Source: Gemmatimonadota bacterium (GTDB taxonomy: Bacteria; Gemmatimonadota; Gemmatimonadetes; Longimicrobiales; Gaopeijiaceae). Taken from it: DNA of 44,553 bases. The position numbers were made by a program, and so were the translations under genes. The stretch lies in the NCBI GenBank assembly GCA_028873845.1, contig JAPPNO010000095.1, forward strand, positions 1 through 44,553. The letters run 5' to 3'. The notes under the pieces are model-generated. The model saw nothing but the letters and a program-made list of their open reading frames with translations. It was not told where the DNA came from and did not search any database. Below are positions 16,030 to 25,430 of this stretch, in pieces. How positions within the stretch are numbered: the stretch's first letter is position 1; each line of letters starts with the position of its first letter.

Positions 16030-19000
16030 CTACCACCACCAGAGCCCCGGCGCGTCCCTCTCCCTCGGCCAGATCTCCCTCAGCGTGTCGCCCTCGTACA
16101 GCCGGCCGTTCTTCATCACGTAGCGGATTGTGAGCGTGTTCACGATGTCGTCGAGCGGGTTCCGGTCGAGCACCTGAAGGTCCGCCAGCTTTCCCACCTC
16201 GATCGAGCCGATGTCGCGGGCGAACCCGATCGCCTCGGCACCGTTGATCGTCGCGGCCCTGAGGATCTCCCATTCGGGCACGCCCCCCATCGCATGCATC
16301 TCCAGCTCCCAGTGGAATCCGGGCCCGTCGAAGTCCCCGTGGCCGCCCATCGCGACCTTCACCCCTGCCTCGATCATGTCGCGGATCCCCTCCGCGTGCT
16401 GGACGAAGATGTACTGGCCGTCGGCGTACCAGTTCGATTGGCGGAGCGCCGCCCGGTCCACGTCGGCGTGCGGCATGAAACGGCGGAGCTTGGGGTCGTC
16501 GTGGAAGTCCCTGCGGGTGAAGAACCAGGTGCGTCCCTTGGGTCCGCCGAAGGTGGTCGTGAGGGTGGCGGTGTGCACCTGGCCGGTCTGCACCAGGAGC
16601 TGGGTCAGGTCCCGGTAGACGGGGTAGATGGGCCAGCCGTGCCCCATCTCGGGGTATCCGTCGAGCGCATCGTTCACGTCCTTCTTGACGTCGTAGTAGG
16701 GCTCGGTGACGGCGGTCACCTCCTTCTCCGCCGCCGCCTGCAGGAGCCACTGGAGCACGCGCCGTTCACCGGCCCCGTACTGCTTGATGTAGCGGGTGTT
16801 GTAGAAGTCGGCGTAGCGGGCGACCACGTCTCTCGCGGCGTCGAGGCTGGTGATGTTGTTGCCGCCGCTCAGCACGGGGCCGGTGGCGTACAGCCGCGAA
16901 CCGATCATCTCTCCGGCCCTCAGGAGGTCGGAGTAGCCGAAGACGTCCGTGCCCGTCGAAGGATCCCGGATCGTCGTGACCCCGTATGCGAGATTGATCA
17001 TGAAGCTCCAGTCCCGGTCGCGCATGACCTCGCCTCGTCCGAAGCCGCCGACGTGTCCGTGGCTGTCGACGTACCCCGGAAGAATCGTCTTCCCGGAGAG
17101 GTCGATGGTGCGGGCTCCCGTGGGGATGTCCACGCTGCCGCTCGTCCCCACGGCGACGATCCGGTTGTCGGTCACCACGATGTCGCCGCGCTCGATGACC
17201 TCGCGGCCGTTCATGGTGAGGATGCGGGCGCCGCGCAGGGCGACGGTTCCGCCGGGCTTGTCGGCCGGGACGCGCAGCACGACGTCGGTTCGCGTGGTCG
17301 CGGCCGAATCCGGCGCGGTGACGTCGTGGGTGAAGAAGGACCGGCCCAGCGAGTAGTGGAGGCTCCCGGAGTCGTGCGACCAGCCGGGGAACATCGCCCC
17401 AATCGTCGTGAGCTTCCTGACCAGGATGGCCGCTCCGGCGGGACTGGCCACCGATACGGTGATCCCGCTGACCCCGGGAAGGGTGACGAGATAGGCCTGC
17501 GGCCCTCCGCCGCCCAGCGCGTAGGCGTACTTCCGATCGGGCGAGATGAGGAGTTGCTGCACTCCGGAGACGGTCAGTTCGGTGCGCCGGTCATACCCCT
17601 CCCAACTCATCGACTCGAGTGCGTCGCCGACGTTGACCCAGACCCTCGACGTGTCGTCGGTGAACTGCGGGGTGCCATAACCCTTGGTGATCACCGTCGC
17701 GGAACCGCCTGCGGCGGGAATCCACACGAGTTCCGCCCCTCCGCCGAAGGTCCCTTCCGCCCGGTCGTAGAGCGAGCGCCGCTGGGCCACGATGCGGCTG
17801 CCATCCGCGGAATAGACCGCCTTCTCGTAGAAGCCGGCCTCCGAGGTGAGCTGGTGGGGCGAGGCCGGCCCCGTCCCCGATGGTACGGTGACACTCTGGA
17901 TCGTCCCCTCCGGGTTCGTCCCGCCCCTCCAGGTCACGTAAGCGACGTGACGGCCGTCGGGTGACCACACCGGGTCGTGCTCGACCACTCCGGTGGCGTC
18001 GGTGAGGCGGCGGGGGACGCCCGCCGGCAGATCCATCAGCCAGAGCTTGTTGAGGGCGGTGAAAACGAGCCGGCTGCCGTCGGGAGAGGGGCGGGCGCCG
18101 CGGATCTGCTGGATCTCGACGGTGTCGTCCTCGATCCGGTAGTCGAAGCGGACCAGGGGGCCGGCGGGCAGCTCGACGTCGGCGGTGAAGGGGATTTCGG
18201 TCATCTCGCCCGAGGGCACCGCCAGCCGCCGGATCTTCCCCGTGGCGTAGAGGATCAGCGCGTCGCCGTCCGGAGTGAAGGCCGAGGCGGGCATGAGGTC
18301 GCGGGAGAAGATCCCCTCCTGCTCGTCGCGCTGCACGTCGGTGTGCAGCCAGCGCTCCTCCCCGGTCTCCAGGTCGCGGAGGCGCAGTCCCTGTCCATGA
18401 TCGTAGCGCGCGCCGTACACGAGCCAGCGGCCGTCCGGACTGACCACGGGGCGTAGCGCGCCGCCCGCATTGCCCGCGACGGACGTGGTCTCCCCGGTCT
18501 CCCGGTCGAGGACCAGGATTCGCCATCCGCCGGGCCGGGGCTGTCCGGAGGAGCTCACGTAGAGATGGCGCGGGTCGGAGCCGAAGGCCGCTCCCAGGAG
18601 ACTCGTCGTTTCCCCGAGGTCGAGCTTGAACCCCGTTCCGCCTCGCAGATCGTAGAGCATGATGTCGTAGGCGCGCTGGTCGTACTGCCGCGAAGGAAAG
18701 CCGCCGCCTCTTGAAGCGCCCGTCCCCTTCGACACGACGATGTGTCCGTCGGGCGTCCACTCCGGCGACTGGAAGCGGTTGCTCATCCCGCTGGTGAGCA
18801 TCTCGGGTTCGCTGCCGTCGGCGTTGGCGAGCCAGACGTTCTCGCCGCCGCTGCGGTCGCTGACGAAGACGATCCGGTCGCCATCGGGGGAAAAGCGCGG
18901 CTGCGCGTCGTAGGCGAGTCCGCTGGTGATGCGCGTGGCAGGGTCCCCGGAGATCGGGATCGTGTAGAGATCGCCCAGCAGCTCGAAGACGATCGTGCGT

Positions 19001-19359
19001 CCGTCGGGGCTGAGGTCCAGGTCGATCCAGGTGCCCTCGTCGGTCGTGAAGGCGATGGTCCGGGTGGTCTGGAGGGGGAGGGCGTCGACCGTGTCGGCGG
19101 GTGTGGCCGTGGTGTCCGGGTCGGTTTCCTGGGCCGAGGCCGGGGGGCCGATGATGAGGCTGCAGGCGAGGAGGCCGGGGATGAGGGGGTGCGAGAGGCG
19201 GAATGTATACTGTGGTTGACAGAATGTAATGTTGTCTTTACATGGGGAGAGGGTGAAGGGGGGTGGTGGGCGCGAATGCGATGCCGCTCGAATGCGTGCG
19301 GGATCCTGCCCACGGGCTGCTGGACCCGCCATGAGTCGCTGGTAGTGGCGCCGCTGCAT
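16030..19359 (-). CDS. TolB-like propeller / amidohydrolase fusion, exported
   Basis: A 1109-residue protein. The N-terminal part (about 95-690) has repeated PD40/WD40-like strands of TolB type (LDLSPDGRTIVFE, PRFSPDGDRIVFVSD, PVWSPDGRHVAYVTW). The C-terminal part (about 700-1100) is an amidohydrolase: H767-x-H769 in DSHGHVGG after KTILPGYV, then MGGHGDFDGPG with the likely catalytic Asp and a typical IEVGKLADLQVLD end. It probably hydrolyses C-N bonds of peptides or cyclic amides outside the cytoplasm. I chose ATG 19359 because AGAGGAG lies six bases upstream. This gives an unusual 55-residue head before the hydrophobic signal segment (LIPGLLACSLIIG...ASAQ). No in-frame ATG, GTG or TTG exists nearer the signal. 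Confidence 0.85.
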   Translation of the reverse strand: MQRRHYQRLMAGPAARGQDPARIRAASHSRPPPPFTLSPCKDNITFCQPQYTFRLSHPLIPGLLACSLIIGPPASAQETDPDTTATPADTVDALPLQTTRTIAFTTDEGTWIDLDLSPDGRTIVFELLGDLYTIPISGDPATRITSGLAYDAQPRFSPDGDRIVFVSDRSGGENVWLANADGSEPEMLTSGMSNRFQSPEWTPDGHIVVSKGTGASRGGGFPSRQYDQRAYDIMLYDLRGGTGFKLDLGETTSLLGAAFGSDPRHLYVSSSGQPRPGGWRILVLDRETGETTSVAGNAGGALRPVVSPDGRWLVYGARYDHGQGLRLRDLETGEERWLHTDVQRDEQEGIFSRDLMPASAFTPDGDALILYATGKIRRLAVPSGEMTEIPFTADVELPAGPLVRFDYRIEDDTVEIQQIRGARPSPDGSRLVFTALNKLWLMDLPAGVPRRLTDATGVVEHDPVWSPDGRHVAYVTWRGGTNPEGTIQSVTVPSGTGPASPHQLTSEAGFYEKAVYSADGSRIVAQRRSLYDRAEGTFGGGAELVWIPAAGGSATVITKGYGTPQFTDDTSRVWVNVGDALESMSWEGYDRRTELTVSGVQQLLISPDRKYAYALGGGGPQAYLVTLPGVSGITVSVASPAGAAILVRKLTTIGAMFPGWSHDSGSLHYSLGRSFFTHDVTAPDSAATTRTDVVLRVPADKPGGTVALRGARILTMNGREVIERGDIVVTDNRIVAVGTSGSVDIPTGARTIDLSGKTILPGYVDSHGHVGGFGRGEVMRDRDWSFMINLAYGVTTIRDPSTGTDVFGYSDLLRAGEMIGSRLYATGPVLSGGNNITSLDAARDVVARYADFYNTRYIKQYGAGERRVLQWLLQAAAEKEVTAVTEPYYDVKKDVNDALDGYPEMGHGWPIYPVYRDLTQLLVQTGQVHTATLTTTFGGPKGRTWFFTRRDFHDDPKLRRFMPHADVDRAALRQSNWYADGQYIFVQHAEGIRDMIEAGVKVAMGGHGDFDGPGFHWELEMHAMGGVPEWEILRAATINGAEAIGFARDIGSIEVGKLADLQVLDRNPLDDIVNTLTIRYVMKNGRLYEGDTLREIWPRERDAPGLWWW

Positions 19360-19598
19360 GTCTTGCTCCTCTTCGCTCGAGTGACCGGTGACGACCGTGA
19401 GGCAAGGGGGGAGCATAGGGATGGGGGGTGGCGGGGAGCAATGTCGGCGGGGGGCCTGTTCCCAGGAGCCCGAGGGCGAATCACCCCAGGAGTTGGCTTG
19501 CCGGAGATGCCCCAGTCCCGTTGTTTCCAAGGGTTCTCGAACCCGGATTCGACCCACTCCGGGAAGATCAAGACCCTTCACACTGACAAGGATAACCG

Positions 19599-20867
19599 AT
19601 GAGCGGACGAACAGCCCTGCGGACCCTCGCGCTGGCCATCGTGGCGGGTGCCTGCTCCGACGTGCCGGACGACGCCCTGGACATCGATCGTCCCCTGACC
19701 GCGGAGTTCGTCGAGGTGTTCAGGGTGGGTGACATGGACCCGCCCGATTGGGCCCAGTTCGGGACGCCGCCGAGTGTGGGATTCGACGGCGGCGGCAACC
19801 TGTTCGTGCTGAACCCCGATGTCCCGATCGTCGCCGTTCTGGACCGCGATGGCGGACTCGTCCGGACCCTGGGACGGAGAGGCGAGGGCCCCGGGGAGTT
19901 CAGCGGTCCCGACGACCTATACGTCTGGAGAGACGGTACGGTGGCCGTGGCGGACGTCGGAAGCGGCACCTATGTCGTGTTCGCTCCCGATGGCTCCTTC
20001 GACCGTCAGGTGAACATGGCGGCGGGCCGGGTCGCGCGTCATGGAATGATGGCGTTCCGGCACGGTGCCAGGCCGCATACCGATGCCGTCGCGCTGGTGG
20101 CGCGCGGCATGAGCCACGTCGTTCAAGACCAGTTTCGACGGATCGAATCGCCCAACCCGACCATCGGTCCGCGGGGCCTGGAGCGGCTGACCCTGGGATC
20201 GACGGGCACCACCGCCGAGCCCATCGTCAAGGCGGGCGAGGTACGGGCACCTTTACCTGGTGAGGAACCGTCCGATGCCACGGACGAGCCGAGAAGGTTC
20301 GACCCGGGCCTGCTCTTCGACGTCCTGCCCGACGGGTCGGTGGCCTATTCCGATTCCGCCGGCTATTCGATCAAGCTCGTTGCGGGCGACGGTGCACCGA
20401 TCGGCACCATCGCAAGACCCATCAGTCCCGAGCCGGTGACCACCGAGCTCGAGACGACCGTTCGGGATTCGGCCATGGCGGACTTCGAGCGTCTCTACGG
20501 CGACCCCGCCAACCCGCAGGGGCCGGACCGCGCGCCGCCGGAGTTCATGGCGGCGATGGTCGCGGAGATGCGCGCCGACATCGAGGGCATGCGGTTCAAC
20601 CACGAGATACCCGTAGTCGTCTCACTCAGAGCCACGTGGGAGGGCGGGCTCTGGGTGCGGCGCCGGCGCGAAGGCGACCCCTGGGAAGGAGCGGTGGGCG
20701 TGATCGACGTCTGGAATCCCGACGGAGGCTACGTCGGCACCCTTCCGCCGGACGATCCGCCCATGCCGGACGCCTTCGGCCCCGATGGGCTGGCAGCCTG
20801 GGTCGAGCTGGACGAGCTGGACGTGCCGACGATCATCGTGGGGAGGCTGCCGCCCGGGGTGAGGTGA
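19599..20867 (+). CDS. 6-bladed beta-propeller lipoprotein
   Basis: A 422-residue protein with a short signal ending at Cys19 (IVAGAC; the lipobox is imperfect). The NHL/6-bladed propeller type is seen in LGRRGEGPGEFSGPDDLYV, GGNLFVLNPD and TVAVADVGSGTYVVFAPDG. A central charged helical segment (about 295-330) precedes the last blades, including GGLWVRR and GGYVGTLPPDD. The ATG has AAGGAT eight bases upstream. Many such lipoproteins occur in this phylum next to exoenzymes; no ligand can be given. It runs divergent to the TolB-amidohydrolase gene, and the 239-bp gap between them (19360-19598) holds no further gene. Confidence 0.82.
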   Translation: MSGRTALRTLALAIVAGACSDVPDDALDIDRPLTAEFVEVFRVGDMDPPDWAQFGTPPSVGFDGGGNLFVLNPDVPIVAVLDRDGGLVRTLGRRGEGPGEFSGPDDLYVWRDGTVAVADVGSGTYVVFAPDGSFDRQVNMAAGRVARHGMMAFRHGARPHTDAVALVARGMSHVVQDQFRRIESPNPTIGPRGLERLTLGSTGTTAEPIVKAGEVRAPLPGEEPSDATDEPRRFDPGLLFDVLPDGSVAYSDSAGYSIKLVAGDGAPIGTIARPISPEPVTTELETTVRDSAMADFERLYGDPANPQGPDRAPPEFMAAMVAEMRADIEGMRFNHEIPVVVSLRATWEGGLWVRRRREGDPWEGAVGVIDVWNPDGGYVGTLPPDDPPMPDAFGPDGLAAWVELDELDVPTIIVGRLPPGVR

Positions 20868-20877
20868 CACTCACGTG

Positions 20878-21003
20878 GCTGATCGCCGAAATCGGGTCCG
20901 GAGCGTCCATCGCCCAGTGCTCCGACTCGTACCTCTCGACCAGGGTCACCAACACCTCCAACCTGTCGGACTCCGGCGTTCCCGGATCGACGCCCATCAG
21001 GCG
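20878..21003 (-). pseudogene. Remnant of a HigA-type antitoxin N-terminal region
   Basis: The minus strand encodes a 42-residue segment with RLMGVDPGTPESDRLEVL, then VTLVERYESEHWAMDAP and DPISAI. This matches the helical N-terminal part of HigA/COG5499 antitoxins, which typically reads R-L-M-x-x-x-P-G-T-P-E-x-D-x-L ... Y-E-x-x-H-x-x-x-x-P-D-P-I-x-A-I. The following helix-turn-helix domain is absent, and after AIS the frame reads into unrelated residues next to the propeller gene's stop. The upstream start is also unclear, and no HigB-like toxin is adjacent. I call it a decayed fragment. The rest of the 20868-21131 gap has no other gene. Confidence 0.6.
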
Positions 21004-21131
21004 GTCAACTGTCCACACCCACTCCCGCGCCGTAGGTTGAACGCTCCCGGCCAAGGTCCGCCGGGCACCGACAATCCGAACGCATACTTCGATTCCGCTC
21101 CCCCCTTGCCATATCCCGGAGCCACCACCCC

Positions 21132-24100
21132 ATGAGAAGACCCCTCACCACGATCACCCTCGCCGCCGCGGCCCTTCTGGGTGCGCTCGCTCCCCCCACC
21201 CCCGCCCTCGCGCAGACCGCCCCCCCGCGCTTCTCCCCCGACCTGTTCGGCAGCCTGAGCTACCGCTACGTCGGCCCCTCGCGCGGCGGCCGCGTCACCG
21301 CCGTGGCGGGCCACCGCGCCCACCCATCCACCTTCTACATGGGCGCCACCGGCGGCGGCGTCTGGAAGACCACCGACCGGGGCCACAACTGGCGCAACAT
21401 CTCGGACGGCTACTTCGGGACGGGGTCGATCGGCGCGATCCGGGTGGCGGATTCGGACCCGAACATCGTCTACATCTCCACCGGCTCCGACGGCCTGCGC
21501 AGCAACGTCATCATCGGCGACGGAGTCTACAAGTCCACCGACGCGGGCGAGACCTGGCAGCACATCGGCCTCGAACGCACCGGCAACAGCGGCGCGGTCC
21601 TCATCCACCCCGACAATCCCGACCTCGTCTACGTCGCCGCCATCGGGAACCCCTTCGCCCCGAACCCCGAGCGGGGCGTATACCGCAGCCGCGACGGCGG
21701 CGCGAACTGGGAGAAGGTCCTCTTCGTCTCGGACAGCACCGGCGCGACCGACCTCGAGTTCGCCCCCGACGACCCGAACACCATCTACGCCAGCATGTGG
21801 CGCGCCGAGCGCAAGCCCTGGACGATCATTTCCGGCAGCTTCGAGGACGGCGTCTACATCTCCCGCGACGGCGGCGACACCTGGAACCAGGCCACCGACG
21901 GGCTGCCCACCGGCCTGCGCGGCAAGTCCGACCTGGCCGTCAGCCCCGCCGACCCCGACCGCGTCTACGTCCTCATCGAGGCCCCCGCCGACACCGGCGG
22001 CGTCTACCGCTCCGACGACCGGGGCGACACCTGGCGCCAGGTCACCGACTTCCAGCCGATCCGCAACCGGCCCTTCTACTACACCAACCTGGAGGCCCAT
22101 CCCACCGATCCCGACATCCTCTGGGGGATGGCCGAGGGCCACTGGATGAGCACGGACGGCGGCTGCAGCTGGCGGCCCCGCTCCACCCCGCACGGCGACA
22201 ACCACGACCTGTGGATCAACCCCGACAACCCGCTCGTCATGATCCAGTCGAACGACGGCGGCGCCAACGTCTCGATCGACGGCGGCCAGACCTGGTCCAC
22301 CCAGCTCAACCAGCCCACCGCCGAACTCTACCAGGTGGACGTCTCGGACGACTTCCCCTACCGCCTCTACGCCGGCCAGCAGGACAATTCGACCATTTCC
22401 GTGCCCAGCCTGCCGGAACGCTCGGAGCCCGGCGGCCCCCAGTCCGCGTGGGAGTCGCACGGCGGCTGCGAGACCGGACCGGTGGTCCCCAAACCCGGCG
22501 ACCCGGACATCGTCTACGCCAACTGCAAAGGCCGCTTCGGGCTGTACAATCGCAGAACCGGCCAGGAGCAGCAGTACTACGTCGGCATGGCCAACCTCTA
22601 CGGGCACAACCCGAGGGACCTGGAGTACCGCTTCCAGCGCGTCGTTCCGGTCCACGTCTCGCCCCACGATCCGGAGAAGGTCTACCACGGTTCGCAGTTC
22701 GTGCACGTCAGCACCAACGGCGGCCAGCGCTGGGAGACCATCTCGCCCGACCTGACCGCCTTCACCCCCGAGACCCAGGTCGTTTCGGGCCACCCCATCA
22801 CCCTCGACGTGACCGGCGAGGAGCACTTCGCGGTCCTCTACGACATCCAGGAGTCGGTGCTGGAGCCCGGTGTGATCTGGGCGGGCGCCAACGACGGCCC
22901 CGTGCACGTCACCCGCGACGGCGGCGCGAGCTGGACCGACGTGACGCCCCCCGGAATCGGTCCCCACGGGCGCGTGCAGACGATCGAAGTGTCCCATCAC
23001 GACCCCGCGAAGGCCTATGTGGCCATTCTCCGGTACCAGGTGGGCGATTTCGCTCCGTACACCTACCGCACCGAGGACTACGGCGCCACCTGGACGCGCA
23101 TCACGACCGGCGAGAACGGCGTCCCGGGCAACCATCCCGTGCGCGTCGTGCGCGAGGACCCCGACCGCGAGGGCCTGCTCTACCTGGGCACCGAGTTCGG
23201 GATGTTCATCTCATTCGACGACGGCGGCGCGTGGCAGTCCTTCCAGCTCGATCTTCCGGTGACGCCCGTCACGGACATCAAGGTTGTGCACGGGGACCTG
23301 GTTTTGTCGACGATGGGCCGGGGTTTCTGGATCATGGACAACCTCACGCCGCTGCACGAACTCAGCGACCGTGTAGCCGGCGCTAGCGCACACCTTTACG
23401 AGGTGCGCGACGTGTACAGGTTGCGTTACGGCGGCGGTTTCGGGGGGCGCGGCGGGGCCCGGCCGAGCTATCCGCAGGCGGGGGCGCAGATTGACTATAC
23501 GTTGTCCGGCGGCGTGACCGGTCCGCTCACCCTGGAGATCGCGGACGCGGAGGGCGTCCTGGTCCGCTCCTTCTCGAGCGAGGGCCCCGGCGAGTACACC
23601 GTCCCCGCCGAGCCGGGCATGCGCGAGTGGCGGCTGGAGCGCTTCGGCACGCCGCGGCTGCCCTCGGGCGCGGGGACCCACCGCTTCACCTGGGACCTCT
23701 CCCACCCGGGTCCGTGGGCACCTCAACCGGGACGATCGGGGCGCGGTGGCCCCATGGTGCCGCCCGGCACATACACGGCGCGTCTGTCGGCCGGGGACTG
23801 GAGCGAGAGCCGCACCTTCGAAGTCATGCTCGACCCGCGCGTCGCGGCGGAAGGGATCGACGGGGGGCTGGTGCGGCGGCAGGTCGATTTCGCGCTCGAG
23901 GTACGTGACGCATTGAGCGAGGCGCGGCTGGCGGTGCACCGGATCGACCAGGCGCGGGAGCGCGGCGGGGGCGAGCTGGCCGATGCCGTCGAGGCGGTTG
24001 AGCGCGAGCTGGTCACCGAGCCGCGCCGCTACTCCCGCCCCATGCTGGTCGACCAGCTCCAGTACCTGTACGGCAACCTCACCCGCGCCGACCAGGAAAC

Positions 24101-24275
24101 AGGGGAGGATGCGGTGAGGCGGTATGACCAGCTGAACACGGCGCTGCAGGGGCATATTCGGACGCTGGAGAGGCTGCTGCGGGCGAACATTTCGGACGGC
24201 GGCGGGCCGGCGGCGGCGCGCGGGGCAGGCGACGGACGGTCCGATCGACCCGACGATCCCGGTGCAGGTCGCTAA
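21132..24275 (+). CDS. Exported VPS10/sortilin-type BNR-repeat protein
   Basis: A 1047-residue secreted protein with a signal peptide (residues 1-28, ending ALAQ). At least ten Asp-box/BNR motifs of S/T-x-D-x-G-x-x-W type are visible: KTTDRGHNW, KSTDAGETW, RSRDGGANW, ISRDGGDTW, RSDDRGDTW, SIDGGQTW, STNGGQRW, TRDGGASW and RTEDYGATW among them. They form a ten-bladed-type propeller (about 35-750), followed by a beta-sandwich-like C-terminal part (about 780-900) and a helical tail rich in charged residues. Related proteins are often labelled glycosyl hydrolases, but the sialidase catalytic set is not evident, so binding is more likely. No clear Shine-Dalgarno precedes the ATG. The SDR gene follows after 3 bp. 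Confidence 0.88.
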   Translation: MRRPLTTITLAAAALLGALAPPTPALAQTAPPRFSPDLFGSLSYRYVGPSRGGRVTAVAGHRAHPSTFYMGATGGGVWKTTDRGHNWRNISDGYFGTGSIGAIRVADSDPNIVYISTGSDGLRSNVIIGDGVYKSTDAGETWQHIGLERTGNSGAVLIHPDNPDLVYVAAIGNPFAPNPERGVYRSRDGGANWEKVLFVSDSTGATDLEFAPDDPNTIYASMWRAERKPWTIISGSFEDGVYISRDGGDTWNQATDGLPTGLRGKSDLAVSPADPDRVYVLIEAPADTGGVYRSDDRGDTWRQVTDFQPIRNRPFYYTNLEAHPTDPDILWGMAEGHWMSTDGGCSWRPRSTPHGDNHDLWINPDNPLVMIQSNDGGANVSIDGGQTWSTQLNQPTAELYQVDVSDDFPYRLYAGQQDNSTISVPSLPERSEPGGPQSAWESHGGCETGPVVPKPGDPDIVYANCKGRFGLYNRRTGQEQQYYVGMANLYGHNPRDLEYRFQRVVPVHVSPHDPEKVYHGSQFVHVSTNGGQRWETISPDLTAFTPETQVVSGHPITLDVTGEEHFAVLYDIQESVLEPGVIWAGANDGPVHVTRDGGASWTDVTPPGIGPHGRVQTIEVSHHDPAKAYVAILRYQVGDFAPYTYRTEDYGATWTRITTGENGVPGNHPVRVVREDPDREGLLYLGTEFGMFISFDDGGAWQSFQLDLPVTPVTDIKVVHGDLVLSTMGRGFWIMDNLTPLHELSDRVAGASAHLYEVRDVYRLRYGGGFGGRGGARPSYPQAGAQIDYTLSGGVTGPLTLEIADAEGVLVRSFSSEGPGEYTVPAEPGMREWRLERFGTPRLPSGAGTHRFTWDLSHPGPWAPQPGRSGRGGPMVPPGTYTARLSAGDWSESRTFEVMLDPRVAAEGIDGGLVRRQVDFALEVRDALSEARLAVHRIDQARERGGGELADAVEAVERELVTEPRRYSRPMLVDQLQYLYGNLTRADQETGEDAVRRYDQLNTALQGHIRTLERLLRANISDGGGPAAARGAGDGRSDRPDDPGAGR

Positions 24276-24278
24276 CCC

Positions 24279-25055
24279 ATGGATCTCGGACTGAAGAACA
24301 AGGTCGCCGTCGTTACCGGAGGCAGCCGCGGGCTGGGCTTCTACAGTGCTCGGGCGCTCGCGGGCGAAGGCGCGCGGCTCGCAATCTGCGCGCGGGGTGC
24401 CGAGGGGCTGGAGGCGGCCGCGGCCACGTTGCGTCAGGGTGGGACCGAGGTGCTGACCGTCACTTGCGACATCGCTTCGGCGGACGGCGCCGACACCCTG
24501 CTCGGTGCCGTCCGCGACCACTACGTCGGCATCGACGTCCTCGTCAACAACGTGGGCGGCAACCGCCGCGGCAGATTCGAGGAAACCACCGACCGGGACT
24601 GGCTCGACATCATCGAGCTGAACGTGCTGGCGGGGTTCCGGGCGAGCCGCGGCGCCATCCCGATGATGCGCGAGCGGGGCGGCGGCTCGATCGTGTTCGT
24701 TTCATCGGTCTTCGGGCGGGAGAAGGGCGGCCCGGGACTGTCGATCTACAACACGACCAAGTCGGCGCTCATCTCGGCGGCGGGGATCATGGCGCTGGAG
24801 CTGGCGAAGGACGGGATCCGCGTGAACTGCGTGGCGCCCGGATCGATTCGCTTCGAAGGGGGCAGCTGGGACAAGCGCGTGAAGTCCGACCCGGACGGGA
24901 TGCGGGCCTTTGTGCGGGCAAACCTGCCGCTCGGGCGGTTCGGACGGGGGGAGGAGGTGGGGGATGTGGTGGCGTTCCTGGCGTCGGCGCGGGCCAGTTT
25001 GATCACCGGGGCGTGTATCGCGGTGGACGGGGCGCAGGGGAGGTCGCTGGTGTAG
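24279..25055 (+). CDS. SDR-family oxidoreductase, FabG-like
   Basis: A 258-residue short-chain dehydrogenase/reductase. The cofactor motif is TGGSRGLG (13-20), NNVGG (90-94) stands in place of NNAG, and the catalytic set is S142/S143, Y157 and K161 in SIYNTTKSA. The end A-C-I-A-V-D-G-A is the usual SDR C-terminus. The substrate is not predictable. It lies three bases after the VPS10/BNR gene, so they are probably co-transcribed, although no functional link is apparent. An NAD(P)(H)-dependent keto or hydroxy conversion in the cytoplasm is expected. Confidence 0.9.
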   Translation: MDLGLKNKVAVVTGGSRGLGFYSARALAGEGARLAICARGAEGLEAAAATLRQGGTEVLTVTCDIASADGADTLLGAVRDHYVGIDVLVNNVGGNRRGRFEETTDRDWLDIIELNVLAGFRASRGAIPMMRERGGGSIVFVSSVFGREKGGPGLSIYNTTKSALISAAGIMALELAKDGIRVNCVAPGSIRFEGGSWDKRVKSDPDGMRAFVRANLPLGRFGRGEEVGDVVAFLASARASLITGACIAVDGAQGRSLV

Positions 25056-25137
25056 AGACAGGTGCCGGAATTGGCGAGGACGCCTCTGGCTCGGCAATGA
25101 CTCGCGCTCCATTCCGCGCCACATCGCACAGTACGCC

Positions 25138-25176
25138 TACCATATTGCGATAAGTAAGGCTATACTGTATGTGGTA
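25138..25176 (+). promoter_or_regulatory. Candidate promoter/operator of the toxin-antitoxin pair
   Basis: An AT-rich patch holds TATACT (25161-25166) as a possible -10, inside an imperfect palindrome TACCATAT (25138-25145) / ATGTGGTA (25169-25176), with 7 of 8 positions paired. AbrB-type antitoxins commonly repress their own operon by binding such repeats. The Shine-Dalgarno GGAGG is at 25185-25189, before the ATG at 25197. No convincing -35 is seen. Confidence 0.4.
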
Positions 25177-25196
25177 AGGCGAACGGAGGCACGGCC

Positions 25197-25430
25197 ATGC
25201 TAGAATCCGCAGTAACGAAAAAGGGACAGACCACACTCCCCAAGCCCGTCCGGGACACGCTGGGCGTGCAGGCGGGTGACCGCGTGCGCTACATCGTCCT
25301 TAACGGCGAGGTACGCATTCTTCCCGTGCGCCCCATCCGGCGGTTGTTCGGCGTACTGAAGCACGACGGGCCACCCGTCACCGTGGAGGAAATGAAGCGA
25401 GCCGTAGCCGACGCGGCGTCCGAGGAATGA
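25197..25430 (+). CDS. AbrB/MazE-type antitoxin (VapB-like)
   Basis: A 77-residue swapped-hairpin AbrB-family DNA-binding antitoxin. The N-terminal signature is TKKGQTTLPKPVRDTLGVQ followed by AGDRVRYIV, the typical SpoVT/AbrB fold; the C-terminal tail (about 45-77) would cover the toxin. GGAGG sits seven bases before the ATG. The stop overlaps the toxin start by 4 bp (ATGA), as in most VapBC pairs. It should neutralise the PIN toxin and repress the operon, with the palindrome at 25138-25176 as candidate operator. Confidence 0.9.
   Translation: MLESAVTKKGQTTLPKPVRDTLGVQAGDRVRYIVLNGEVRILPVRPIRRLFGVLKHDGPPVTVEEMKRAVADAASEE

Noticed and set aside
19206-19230. Forward promoter (TTGACA with TACATG 17 bp downstream) for the 6-bladed propeller gene
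   Set aside because: The -10 match is weak and the gene starts about 370 bp further on; it also lies inside the oppositely oriented gene.
20997-23135. 712-codon open frame antisense to the VPS10/BNR gene
   Set aside because: It mirrors the repetitive Asp-box coding sequence, has no recognisable fold, and covers the clearer plus-strand gene.
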